A stretch of 64,000 nt of DNA, from contig NC_071331.1 in the NCBI RefSeq assembly GCF_010183535.1, positions 7,316,001 to 7,380,000 on the forward strand, given 5' to 3'. The DNA comes from Caenorhabditis remanei. Taxonomy: Eukaryota; Nematoda; Chromadorea; Rhabditida; Rhabditidae. The notes below the pieces were generated by a model, which saw only the letters and a program-made list of their open reading frames with translations, was not told the DNA's origin and made no database searches. A program made the translations under genes and the position numbers. Shown one piece after another: positions 1 through 11,900 of the stretch. The first letter of the stretch is position 1, and each line of letters begins with the position of its first letter.

Positions 1-515
1 GCAACTACAGCACTGTTATAATTGAATTTCTTCCCAGTTTTCGAAACCATATCCCTGATTTCCTTTTGTTTTCCGCGTATTTTTCAGTTTTAACTTGTTT
101 TTTTTAATTTCCAATTCTCATCAAAAGCACTATATTCGAGGTTTTTAATTTGAAAATTTCCCTAAAAGTTGTCTGTAACAAAAACCAACAACTTTTTTGC
201 TTTTTCAAACAGCTTTCATTACAACACCTTTGACTGATACAACAGTAATCCTGATTTAAAACATTGTCCCTTCCAGAGTTTCGTGACTGAATTCCAGGTT
301 TCATTTAGTTTTTTCCGTCGTAGCTAACTTTATACATATTCAGACTAGCAACAAGTTCAGTGCTGAAAAAGATACAATGTTTAGTTTTTTTGAAAATGTT
401 CTGATTTTTTTTGAAAAAAAACTTCGTAAGACTGATTTTTTGCAGGTTTCAAAGGTTTTTAAGGAATAAATTTGAGAAAAAATGTTATAATCATCAACAA
501 CATCCAAATCATTAA
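1..515. other. AT-rich noncoding DNA
   Basis: I see no coding potential here. The short minus-strand frame at 104-304 has no splice context and a composition like its surroundings. Confidence 0.6.
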
Positions 516-2091
516 CATGGAATGACTCCCGACTGGCTCCACTAAATTTACGAATTTATTGGCTTATTTGATAGATTCTACAGAAAAAATGACAAATCTA
601 ATAGCTTTTCCGGTGACTGGACCTAATTTTCGAGATTTTTAGATTTTTAGAAAATCAATTTTTTTTCAAAATTTTTTTTTCATCATTTTTTTTCTCAATG
701 TTCTCCCATCTGGCGAAAAAAGCAAAAACAAGTAAAAAGTAGAGAATTTCATAGACTTTTCGATAGGCTATGAAAATTTTTTTGGTCATGTCCCTACTTT
801 GACCAGACTCCCGAAAACTGAGAGTCAAAAAAAATAATTTTTTCTGTGAAGTCGTTGGACTGTTTTAAAAAACTTTAAAAAATAGAAGAACTCATGCAAA
901 CAAATTTTTCATAAAAAAAATTGGGGTGTAATCGCGAAAAAAAAAGAAATAAATTTTGTTGAAAATTTCGGTTTTTCAAGATTTTGATGGTTATAGGAAA
1001 CATGTCATTTCTTCTGTTTAAGCTTTGAAAACGTTGGTATACTTAAAGTAATTAATAACCAGAAACTTTTAAAACCTGTATCAAAAAGTTTGAATGTTTC
1101 CTGATCAGTTTCCAATTCGTAGCAGAGGCTCATAAAATGCATTCTTTTGAGGTGGTGAAAATTTCAAAAGCTTGCTACGTGCTTTAAACGTCAGATAAAC
1201 GACTGTTGTTTTGAAAACATACTTAAAATAGAAAAATTAACAAATTGGGACTCTTTAAACAAAAATTTTAATTTTAATTTTTTTTTGAAAATTTCATAAG
1301 GGGGGACCACATGAAATTTTCATGAAAAATGAAAATTTTAAATTTTTGTTTAAAGTGTTCGATCTTGTTGAATCTTTCATTTTAAGCATGTTTTTGAAGC
1401 GAAAATCGTTTATCTGACGTTTAAAGCACGTTGCAAGCTTTTGAAATTTTCACCACCTCAAAAGAATGCATTTTATGAGCCTCTGCTACGAATTGGAAAC
1501 TGATCAGAAAACACTAAAACTTTTTGATATAAGTTTCACAAGTCCGTGGTTATTAATTTCTTTAAATATATCCACGTTTTCAAAGCTTAAACAGAAGAAA
1601 TGACATGTTTCCTATACCCATCAAAATCTTGAAAAACCGAAATATTCAACAAAATTTATTTCTTTTTTTTTCGCGATTACCCCCAAATTTTTTTTTGAAA
1701 AATTTCTTTGCATGAGTTCTTCTATTTTTTAAAGCTTTTTAAAACAGCCCAACGACTTCACAGAAAAAATTATTATTTTTGACTCTCAGTTTTCGGGGGT
1801 CTGGTCAAAGTAGGGACATGACCAAAAAAATTTTCATAGCCTATCGAAAATTCTATAAAATTCTCTACTGTTTACTTGTTTTTGCTTTTTTCGCCAGATG
1901 GGAGAACATTGAGAAAAAAAATGATGAAAAAAAAATTTTGAAAAAAAATTGATTTTCTAAAAATCTGAAAATCTCGAAAATTAGGTCCAGTCACCGGAAA
2001 AGCAATTAGATTTGTCATTTTTTCTGTAGAATCTATCAAATAGGCAAAAAAATTCGTAAATTTTGTGGAGCCAGTCGGGAGTCATTCCATG
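516..2091. mobile_element. Long palindromic foldback element, Harbinger/Tourist-like flanks
   Basis: The sequence from 516 rightwards is the reverse complement of that from 2091 leftwards with scattered mismatches, making arms of about 770 bp that meet near 1300. The ends read CATGGAATGACTCCCGACTG and its complement. Both ends are bordered by TAA (513-515 and 2092-2094), which fits the 3-bp TWA target duplications known for PIF/Harbinger-type elements. No transposase is encoded. The superfamily assignment rests only on the flank length and is an inference; the palindrome itself is directly visible. Confidence 0.8.
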
Positions 2092-2998
2092 TAAGTTTAC
2101 AGTTTCCCTTTTCCTTGAAACACACTTCCTTCCATATCCGTTTGCTTTCCAATTTCAACTCTTCTTATTAGCAATGCACTCTTCTTCCGATCGCGCTCCA
2201 ATAAAAAAACATTTTAAGGGCATTTCAGTGGAGCGCAGTTGTAAGAACTGTGCCGAGCTAATAGGTACTTCTCTCCCCCCACAAACACATGACCTGAAAA
2301 ATATACTACTGCACAAACACATTCACCCAATTCTTTTTTCCTTCTCCCTTCCTCTCCTCCACCAAACGCCCTTGCGGGACGGACTATCGTCATCTGCGTC
2401 ACCCTTTCTCTCCCTGTCTTCTCTTCTTCTCCCCTAGCAAAGACGGCCTCGTCCCGTGTCGCGACGATTCTCTGCATCACCATCTGCGCCTCCTCACTCC
2501 GTCTACACTCCATCTATACTCTCCTTCTCCCCCTTCACCGTCCGCTTCGATCAATAGATGTTGGTTGGGGAAGGAGAGAAAAAGAGAGATGAGAAAGAAC
2601 CCAAACACACACCCTTCCGCTGCGTGGTTTCTGCGCTCTCTTTGTCTATTACTCCGCTCCTTCACACAGTTTATTTCTCCTTTTCCTTTTTTTTCCTTTC
2701 CTCGCGTTGTGCAGAGTTGTTGCATGTCATGTGCAAGTGTTGTTTTTTTTTAATCGTGTTGTTTTTTGAGTAATTGTAAAGTTATAAAGGAAATTTAGCA
2801 ATAACTTGATAAGGAAAGTTTGTATATTTTTTCTAAGGTTTTTTTTTTGGATAATTAAAAAGTTGTTAATTTTAGATTGCGGAGTTTTGCTATTAGTTGA
2901 GATTTGTACAAGTGCAATATAAACAACAACTTGATAAGGAAATTGTATATTTCTTCTATGATGTTTTATCATTTGAATCCCTTTGCAATTTTTAGTTG
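2092..2998. other. Intergenic, pyrimidine-rich, no supportable gene
   Basis: A C/T-rich tract (2330-2720) opens short frames on both strands, none with conserved-looking content or splice partners. At 2228-2265 there is a fragment of the dispersed element whose ends read AGCGCAGTTGTAAGAA (also at 23370, 33540, 44250 and 56310). Confidence 0.5.
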
Positions 2999-3448
2999 CA
3001 CCAACATTCTTGTTGAAAACTTCAACTCAAATGTTGCTGTTCCAATCAGTTGATTAATTGAGTTGACCTTTAGTTTGATAATGATACAAGATCTTATTCT
3101 AAGATTTCAGATAAATACATAATCACTCTAGATGTCTTTAAGATTATGTGTCCTTTTCAAACTTCTGCCGTACAGCTTCACGAGCAACTACTTCGGTTTA
3201 TATGTCAAAACCTTTGCAACTTTTTGTAACTGAAATAAATGCATATAAACTGTGTTAACTGGCTCTGGTCCTCACAAGGTTGCATTGATAAAATAACAAT
3301 TTTTGTCCCCAGCTTTGAGAGTTGGCTCAAGTTTGAAACATTAAAAATATGTAGCAGTGTCAAAACATATTTTCAGTTTTTGTAGCTATTCTGCATTCTC
3401 TATGTTGCTTTCTGGTTGTTTTTGGCAAACTCCACTAGAATGTTATTG

Positions 3449-3456
3449 CAGTTTCA
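3449..3456 (+). promoter_or_regulatory. Candidate 21U-RNA core motif (CAGTTTCA variant)
   Basis: A CGGT matching YRNT places the candidate first base at T3496, 40 nt past the core. Confidence 0.4.
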
Positions 3457-5055
3457 ATCAGTCGATGAAATGATATGATCAATCGTGTTCACCGGTGGAT
3501 CCCTTACTTTTAATTTAAACCATTTTCCATGAAATTAACGATTTCATTGTGATTTTAGTGACTGTAAGTCTTGTCCACGGGCACTGATCCTCACAAAAAT
3601 ACCTTCTGTTAAACATCCAGAGTGACATAATAGAAGAACAGTTAATGCATTGCCAAAGCAAAAAAAAGTTGATAAATCACACAAAACTGTACATGTTGCT
3701 TCTAGATTGATTTGACAACTTCAACTCAAATTTTGCATTTTCAATCGACCGAAGATTGCTACGGTATGTACTACACCAGTTGCTTAGAACGACTAGCTAA
3801 AAAAATTTCAATCATCAAATACCAGACTTACATTCCTTGTCACCAGATTTTTTTCACTAGAAATTAATTCAATGTTGTATTAAACCATTAAGAAGTTAGG
3901 TTTATTGATGACGGCTTGCGGTTTCAAAGAAGTGTTAACTTGACAACAGTGGCGTATAGAAATTGCTAAATTGGCGAAACTAGGTAGCATCAGTTGTACT
4001 GTTCCCAGTCATTTCTATACGAAGAATTTTAACAATTTTAACAAAAACTAGATAAAAACATTCTTTTCTTTGATGTCAAATCATATGAGTCCTTTTGAGC
4101 ACCAACTTTTTGTCACTTGTCACTTGTTTTTGACATCTTCATCTCAAATATTGCTGTTCCAATCAGTTGCTAAATTGATTTGACCAATAGGAATTAGCTA
4201 TTAAAAGGTTTAGATTTTTCTAAGATTTCAAATAAATACATAAAACTCTAGATTTCTTTGATATTACGTTTTTTTATAAGCTTATTCAATTTTGTCTCAA
4301 ACTACTTCGGCGTATTAGTGAAAACCTTTGGCAACTATTTGTAACTGAAATAAATGTAAACTGTGTCAACTGGCTCTGGTCCTCACAATTCTGACAAGTA
4401 GATAACAGTTTTTATCTCAAGCTGCGAGAGTTTTCTCAAGTGTAAAACGTTAAAAATTGCAACCTTATTTGCAGTTTTTGTAGCTATTCTGCTTTTCTAT
4501 GTTTCTCCCTAGTTGTTTCTGGCAAACTCAACTGGAATGTTGCTGTTTCAACCAGTCAATAAATTGATATGATATGATTAACCCTGGATCCATAGCTTTA
4601 ACTCATAGTAGTATATATTCTATAAAATTAATAACTTCATTATCGTAGGGACTGTAAGACTTGTCCACTAGCACTGGTCCTCACAATTAACACATACTGT
4701 TGAACAGTATAAAATTTAGAGGGATATGATAGATAAGTAGTTATTTATTGCTCAAAACAATGATAAGTCACAGTGGCAAAACACTAATGCGTAGTTTTTT
4801 GTAGCTATTCTGCAACTGAGCATCTTGCTTCTATTATAGATTGCTTTGACAACTTAATCGAAATGTTGCATTTTTTCAACCGAAGAATTGCCAAAGTACC
4901 AGTTGATTAGAACGACTAACCAAAAAATGTTGAATCATCAAATCCCAGATTTATTTACTTTCCTTATTCCATCAGATTTTTCAATATAAATTAATTCAAC
5001 GTTTCATTGAACTAATTGAACTAACAAGAGATTAGAATAGTAATAATTGTTTTGT

Positions 5056-5063
5056 TGAAACAG
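5056..5063 (-). promoter_or_regulatory. Candidate 21U-RNA core motif CTGTTTCA
   Basis: Minus-strand core; the candidate first base is the complement of A5015, 41 nt past the core in a YRNT context. Confidence 0.5.
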
Positions 5064-5386
5064 GTTTTGACAATTTATATCATCCATTTGCAGTTTCAAA
5101 CAAATGTTAACTTTGCAACAGTGGAAATATGGATGTTGCTGAAATGGGGTTCATTGTGAAAATCACGTGTCGTCGTTTTACTGCTTGTTGGCATTTCTAT
5201 AGAGATAATTTGTTCTCGGAACTTGTAAAATATGGAAGAAAGCCATCATGTTGGCTCTGAGATGTCAGTATTTTGACAGTTTTAAGAAATTATATTTTTC
5301 AATGTCTCTTACGGCTCAATTCATTATAAGTTCTCCTGACAGCAGTTTCTCATTTTGTGTGCTTGTTTCTAGCAATTTGAACATTA

Positions 5387-5394
5387 CTGTTTCA
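5387..5394 (+). promoter_or_regulatory. Candidate 21U-RNA core motif CTGTTTCA
   Basis: TGAT (YRNT) puts the candidate first base at T5434, 40 nt past the core. Intergenic. Confidence 0.55.
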
Positions 5395-5535
5395 GCAAAA
5401 TAATAATAAGATTGAAATTTCCATAGCAATTGATAAGACTGTGTTTTATTGCCGAAAAATATCCTCAAAAGACATTGCCTAATGTTTCATCAAAAAGCTA
5501 AGACGTGTGGATATAAATGGCACTAGTCACCAGTG

Positions 5536-5602
5536 CATACTTGCAAAATATCGGCCCGGCCCTTCTCGGTCCGTCGGCCCGTCCCGGCCCGTTGTAAGTA
5601 TG
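5536..5602. mobile_element. Short GGCCC-rich element with CATACTTG ends
   Basis: A 67-bp unit begins CATACTTGCAA and ends TTGTAAGTATG, enclosing GGCCCGGCCC and CGTCCCGGCC stretches. A 477-bp relative with the same ends lies in an intron at 10616-11092. Confidence 0.55.
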
Positions 5603-5835
5603 ACCAGTAGAGTTCCCTAGTTTTACTGTTTCGTCAAGTTATTTTCAACTGACAATAACGTCAGCTAGCAATCCATGATGCATCATTAAATATAACATAT
5701 TTTGTTCCATGAGCAATTCGAAGCAATAAGAAAGCAACTCCAATTTTATGATTGTCAACTTAAACATTATTTTGCTTCGAATGTGTGTGGAATCTAGAAA
5801 CGGGTAGAATAGAAACCGCAATGGCTCTAATTCAA

Positions 5836-5843
5836 CTGTTTCA
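5836..5843 (+). promoter_or_regulatory. Candidate 21U-RNA core motif CTGTTTCA
   Basis: CATT (YRNT) puts the candidate first base at T5882, 39 nt past the core. Confidence 0.55.
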
Positions 5844-7368
5844 GATTAGTTTTTTGTTCTGTTGACAAATATTGATTTCATTCGGATTGCACCTACTTGT
5901 CACTTCAAAGTATGAGCGTGTTTTTGAACATTTCTGTAATATTTTGTGCGGTTTCTAAGGTATTCAATGGTTTCTTCAACCCTAATTTTGCAGTTTCCGT
6001 TAGTTAATGAATTGAAGAGACGATTTATACGGTAATATGTAGCAAAATCCGATATATGAAAACAACTTTTTTTAAATCACTATTCTGCATGTTATCTTCA
6101 TGGTTTGTTTATGCCATTCTCATTTTGTTTGTTCAATTGTTTATAGAAATTTCAAGGAGAAAATGACTGTTCCAGTCAAGTAATGAACTAACAAAGTATG
6201 TACATGAGATTTTGATAATGTAATTGAGATAATTATTTCTTCAAAAAGCTTGCATGCTGATAAAAAATACTAATACACAGTAGAGTTTCCTAATTTCACA
6301 GTTTCGTCAAGTTATTTTCAACTGACAATAACGTAGCAATTAATGATGAGATAATGCACTAACTACAGCAATTGTCGTTCAATGAAAACTTGAAGCAATA
6401 AGAAAGAAACTACAGTTTAATCGTTTTCAACTGAACATTCATTTGCTCAGAATATTTGTGCAAGTCAAGAAACGGGTAGAATAGAAGAGCAATGTCTCTA
6501 ACAAGATTACAGTATTTTAATTGTTTCAAATTAGTTTTTTATTCCGTTGACAAAAATAGATTTGATTTTGATTGAACCTCAATTGTCACTCCAAAGTATG
6601 AGCGTATTTTGAGAATTTCTGCAAATTTTTGCGCTGTTTCTTAGGTATTCAATGGTTCCTGACAACCTAAACCCAAATTTTGCAGTTTCCGTTAGTTAAT
6701 GAATTGAAGAGATGATTCTGGTGTCAATACGGTTCTTTGAAAAGTACGTATTATATTATCAAAAGTCGGCATGCTATCTTCCTGTTTTGGTTATTCCCAC
6801 GACTGAAATAAGGACACAATAAAGTGCAAAACCTGATCATCTGAATCATGAGAAACTACTGTTTCGCCCATTTTGGTATTACAATATTGCAGTTTCATAG
6901 AAATGTTAACTTCTCTACTTGAACACCGTTTATGATGAGTCTAATTTGTTTTTCGGAAACTTTCCACTCTGTCAACAAAAAACTATTTTCTCAGAATTCA
7001 TTGAATAAGACACTTGAAAAACATCCTCAACGTTTTGTTTCAGCTTTCAAGAATTTAGAAATTAAGTGAAATTATCTCATCGTCGTCATAATTCATCATT
7101 GCCGTATAATCCAACTGAGAACTGGATTAATGTGTTTTTTCTGAATTAGCAAAACGAGCCGCCGTAGCAGTGTGATTAGTTATTCATCCGAAAATTATCG
7201 TTTTTTTTTCGTTTTTGTTTTGCAAAGTTACAGTTTCAAAATAGTCTTATTGAAAATGGAACAGAAGTAGTTGACAGTAGAAATTGAACAATTGTAAATG
7301 GCTAATCATAAAAATGATAAAAATATCCTGGTAAAATTATTTGTTGTAATCCATTCTTTTAGAAACTC

Positions 7369-8910
7369 GTGAATACTCTGGTTATAGAGTTTTTGTTGAG
7401 TTCAAAAGGCTTTAGTACTGAAAAAATTCAATTTTTTTCGAAACTTTTCCAAATTTTTTGGAAAAAAAACTTGACTGATTTTTTGTTGGTTCCAAAGATG
7501 TTTTTGAAAAAAATAGGGGTCACGGCCTACGTTTTACTAGGCCACGGCCTACTTTTTTGCAGGTCACGACCTATTTTTTCTAGGTCACGGCCTAATTTTT
7601 TGAGAAATATACATGAGAAAAAATATGAAGAATTTTCAGAAAAAAAAGTAGTGAAAAAGTCAAAAAATACAAATCCGGGCCGACCCCGAATTTTGCAAGT
7701 CTGCTAGTAAGTTGATTGGTCCCGAAGGGATTGTCATCTGAATAATGTTGCACATTTCTGAGAAACACCGTTGCCGTATCATTGAACAATCAATAGGCAT
7801 TATAAAACAGTATGTATTTTTTTTAACTGTTCCACTGATTTGAGTTAAATAACTATTTGGTTTTCATGTTAATTTCTCAGCACCATCAGTAATTGAATTT
7901 AGTTGTATAAAAGTGCTTAACCCTTTCCCCGCACACACTTCTCCAATTTTTTGTTTAAAAATCTTGAGGCTTGTCCTTCTTTTTACTGTTCCATCTCGTT
8001 TTATTAAGAGCTCCTAATATTTTCAATTTTGTTCGTATATCCTTTATCCAAATTTTCAATAAGGTTCATTCTGAGAAGTTACAGTCGAACACCTAATCTA
8101 TTGTACTGTTTCCTATTTTTGTTTTGGATAATGGGAAGTTTTGTGAAACATTGATACAACCAAATTGGTGAATTAGGGGCTAAATTCATGTTTTTAAAAA
8201 ACAGCAAGAAATACGAGAAAAAAATATCAAAATAATTCCCTCATCCACCAATCGAAACGAGATGTTGCCGAATTTCTGCATGGCCGTCACGCGGAGATTT
8301 TCGTTACCGCGATAACGGAGACTGGTAGATTTATAGTATGAAAAAAATAGTGTAGGCAGTTCCTTTTCTTCCAGTCTAATATTCTTTTATTCTCTTCTAC
8401 ATTGCCGGGTACATCAAATCAGCACCTCATTTCGATTCTCTTCGTCCTTCCGTTCTCAGCTAATAATACGTTGAAAAAAGGGGTCTTCACAATTGATGGG
8501 AATTAGATTGATCGTGATTTTCCCGGTTGGGGTAAACGCTGAATTAGAAATACAGATATCTGTCGATTGAAAATTGGTCAAATTATTTTCTGCACACTTA
8601 TTGCGGAAACGGTTGATCACTTTTCTGGCTGCTAAGTTGATTAGGTCTAAAAATAATAATCTATAATCAAAATCTTATCACTGGACCCAGCTTATCGAGT
8701 CTTACTGTAATATTTCTTTTGTTGATAAGCGCACTGAAAATAATTATCTACTTCTTTTTCGAGAGCGGGGAAAATGTTTTATCCTTTTATTTTGGTTGTG
8801 ATAAAACATACTTTCTTGTTTTCTCTGTTTCAATTAGTTGTCAATACAATTAGCCTTCTTTTATGCTATTACTACCCTTTCCGCCCTTCTTCTCATGAAT
8901 TTCTTTTTTC
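7369..8910. other. Intergenic tract upstream of the first MTA-like gene
   Basis: 7505-7600 holds four imperfect repeats of GGTCACGGCCTA, followed by a CGGGCCGACCCCG stretch and CTAG near 7705. That is weakly reminiscent of a Helitron 3' end but too short to claim. No gene is supportable. GTTTC-type cores occur at 8106 and 8825. Confidence 0.4.
8825..8832 (+). promoter_or_regulatory. Candidate 21U-RNA core motif CTGTTTCA
   Basis: TATT (YRNT) puts the candidate first base at T8870, 38 nt past the core, just upstream of the MTA-like gene. Confidence 0.45.
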
Positions 8911-8925
8911 AGGTAGCAATTAACA

Positions 8926-11900
8926 ATGTCACCTTCAAAAACAACATTATCAAAAGTCCCAACCACGAAATCGTTTGAGCCGCCTATGAACGTCCCAGGA
9001 ACCAGCTCAAATCGTTCCTACATGAATTCGGTGTCAGCATCACCGATAAGCGGCACTTCAAACTCTTCCCCAAACTATCCTCTGTTTGAAAATACACCAG
9101 AGAGAGCTGTGGGTGCTGAGCAGCAAAAAAATCAAACGAGTTCTTCGACACAAACTGAAGAGCTGAATTCGTCTGAACGAGCTCTGCGGGCTCAAACATG
9201 TCCAGTAGATATACCCGGACCCTCGTTGCAATCAAATGGTGAGCTCAGTTCGGATTCTGTGTTTATTTTGATTAAATTGATTAGTTTTCAGATGCTTCGC
9301 CAAAACAAGCCGCACCATCCCAACCTGTGCGAGTGGATTCTCCAGCTGTTAATAAACCGTGTTCCTCACAAACCGGACAGAAATTTGCTGTGCCAGCAAA
9401 CCCAGCAAACAATGGGCTCATGGACCCAAAAGCAGATGAATCTCAGCAGGGACAAGCAGGACCTGCAGTGGCTCCATCCCGACCTGCATTCAAGAGACCA
9501 TATCCTGCACAAGGAGCAGCGAATTCACCAAAAATGGGAAAATGGACTCGTGCGTTCAATTTGTTCACTTTAAAAGTAATTTTAATCTATCTTTCAGGTG
9601 CTGGACAGCTTCAGATGATGAGTCAAGCAGGACAGACGGGACAAACCCAAATGATGACTCCGTCTACTTCCACGCAGAATAATTCATTGCGGACTGCTCC
9701 AGCTGGAACATCACAGATGACGCAAGTGACGAGCTCGACTCTTGTGAAAACTACATCGCAGACCGGTCCAATTAAGCAATCCCCGACGACACCGGCGAGA
9801 CTTCCAGGATTTGTTTCAATGAGTTCACCAACCCCTGCGTTGAAATCAAATGGTGAGTTTACTTGAGAATGTTCCAGACGGAACACCGGCTTTCAAAATG
9901 GCTCATATTTTAAGTGGTTTTCAACACGCCGATTCCGAATATGTAACCCATTTCTATGCAAAAATTACATTTTTCGAAATTCTTGAAATCAATTTTTAGC
10001 CCCAGAAAATAGTTTTCAGAGAAAAATTTTCATTTTTTGGCAGAACTGTTTCTGAAAACTTTTTCATCAGAAAACGTTACACGTACTACACAAAAATGTT
10101 AAAAATCGATTTAAAAACATGCAATTTTGCACAGGGAATGGTGTATAATACATGCATATATCTCGGTTTCAAGTTACAGACAAAAAGGTATCAACTTTGG
10201 CTGTTTTCAGTGAAAAATGGCCAATTTTGAGAGTGTGCCTTAGTAATACTGAATGTCACACCATGAATATTTTTAATCAATCATATAGATTGAACGTAGA
10301 GCTTTATTTTTGTAGTTGATAACTTTTTTGTACGGACGCTCCCGAGAGAGTTATGATCATTTTAAGACAATAGCTCAAAAATAGCACTAATTTGCTCTGA
10401 AAATGGTCGATTTAAGGGGAACATTACTTTGTCGATATGTAACTTACTAGGGAGTGTCTGTACAAAAAAGTTGTCAACTACAAAAATGAAGTTCTACCCT
10501 TGATCTGTATGATCCATTAAAAGTTTTCTTGGTGTGACAATCAGAATTACTATGGTAAACTCTCAAAGTTGGTCATTTTCCACTGAAAACAGCCAAAGCT
10601 GATACCTGTTTTTCACATACTTGTCACGGGCCGGGCCGGGCCGGGCCGGGCCGGGCCCGCTAAAAAAATCTTCCGGCCCGGCCCGTTCGGCCCGTCAAAA
10701 TATTGAAAAAAAAATTTTCGTCGTTTTCCCATTGTTTTTTCGTTTACTACTTTATGGCAAACATATTATTGATTAGAAATTATAAAAAGACAACAAGTGC
10801 AAACAGAGATTGTCAGAATAAGTTATTTTGTCACTATAAACTTTGAGCCTCTCAAAGTCTCTGTGATGATCAGCCGACGATCAGAATCAGGATCAAGAAC
10901 TTGCTGGAGGCTTCTGAAAGTAGTCTAATCGAATCCCCCGACCTTGATTTAGTATAGACCGAAGAAAAAATTTAATTCCAAGACTTTCAATTCTATTTTT
11001 CAAAAATAATTTTTTGGTTCCGGGCCCTGCGGGCCGGCCCGGGCCCTGAAATTTTCAGCGGGCCCGGCCCGGCCCGTGATTTGACAAGTATGGTTTTTCA
11101 GGTGCTGTATCTCTAAAACATTCCCTAGATTTTGTGGGTATATTAACTAAATCGTTCAATTTCCAGATCGTTCACAGTCGGGAGAAGTAGGACCAGCCCA
11201 AGCTGGAGTATCGGGACAGACTGCATCATCGCAATCTACGTCTGCGGATTTACTACCTGCTCCAGAGACTGGATCATCAGAAGCAGAACAGAAAAGAGCG
11301 ACTCAAATTGTGCACCCACAACCACAAAAAACACAAGTGGAAGAGTCACAATCGGCCCAATCAAGCTCAGAAGCTGTGATGCCTCCACCACGAGCTGCCT
11401 TGAAGAGATCATGTCGTTCTAAACAAACTGGTGAGTTCAACTCAGAATTGTTTTATTTCGAAAGTATTCTTAATTTTCAGCTGCTCAACAAAATGGAGAT
11501 GCATCAACATCTGAACTGATGGGCCCACCTAGTGCGCCGCCAAGGAGATCGTCCAGAAAAAGGAAAAACCAAAATGAACGACCAGATGAAGATAAGGAGC
11601 CACGGATTACAACACCAATGCGTGAAATAAAAGCCAATAAAAAGAAACCAAATCAGTCCAAAAGAATCCCCAAAGCCCTGCCCAGAAAAAAACCGAAAGT
11701 CGGCTCCAAACAACAAGTCAACATCCCAGAAGAGACGAGTGACTCCGAAAGTCCAGATCGGGAAGAGACGACGTGGATACTCCCAGATGACGAAGAAACT
11801 TTAATCGCCACATCCACTCTTCGAAATGAGTACTGGTGCGTAATATGGCGACAGTTTGAAGGATTAATTCCATACGAAGCAGCTCTCCAACATTTCATGG

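Larger units (their letters stand above)
3000..7368. repeat. Diverged tandem duplications carrying 21U-RNA promoter motifs
   Basis: No protein gene is visible. Two duplications can be read by eye. 3000-3890 matches 4120-4990; for example AACTGGCTCTGGTCCTCACA occurs in both, as does a GACTGTAAG.CTTGTCCAC block. 5609-6030 matches 6281-6730, sharing TTATTTTCAACTGACAATAA. The copies carry GTTTC cores of the 21U-RNA promoter type on both strands. This looks like piRNA genes multiplied by local duplication. The motif is seen; transcription is inferred. Confidence 0.6.

Noticed and set aside
2063..2773. Cluster of overlapping frames on both strands
   Set aside because: The tract is pyrimidine-rich, which opens frames on both strands. 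No frame has domain content, splice partners or a credible start; one begins inside the palindromic element.
7500..7710. Helitron 3' end
   Set aside because: There is a CGGGCCGACCCCG stretch and CTAG, but the spacing is long and no 5' TC end or relatives could be shown.
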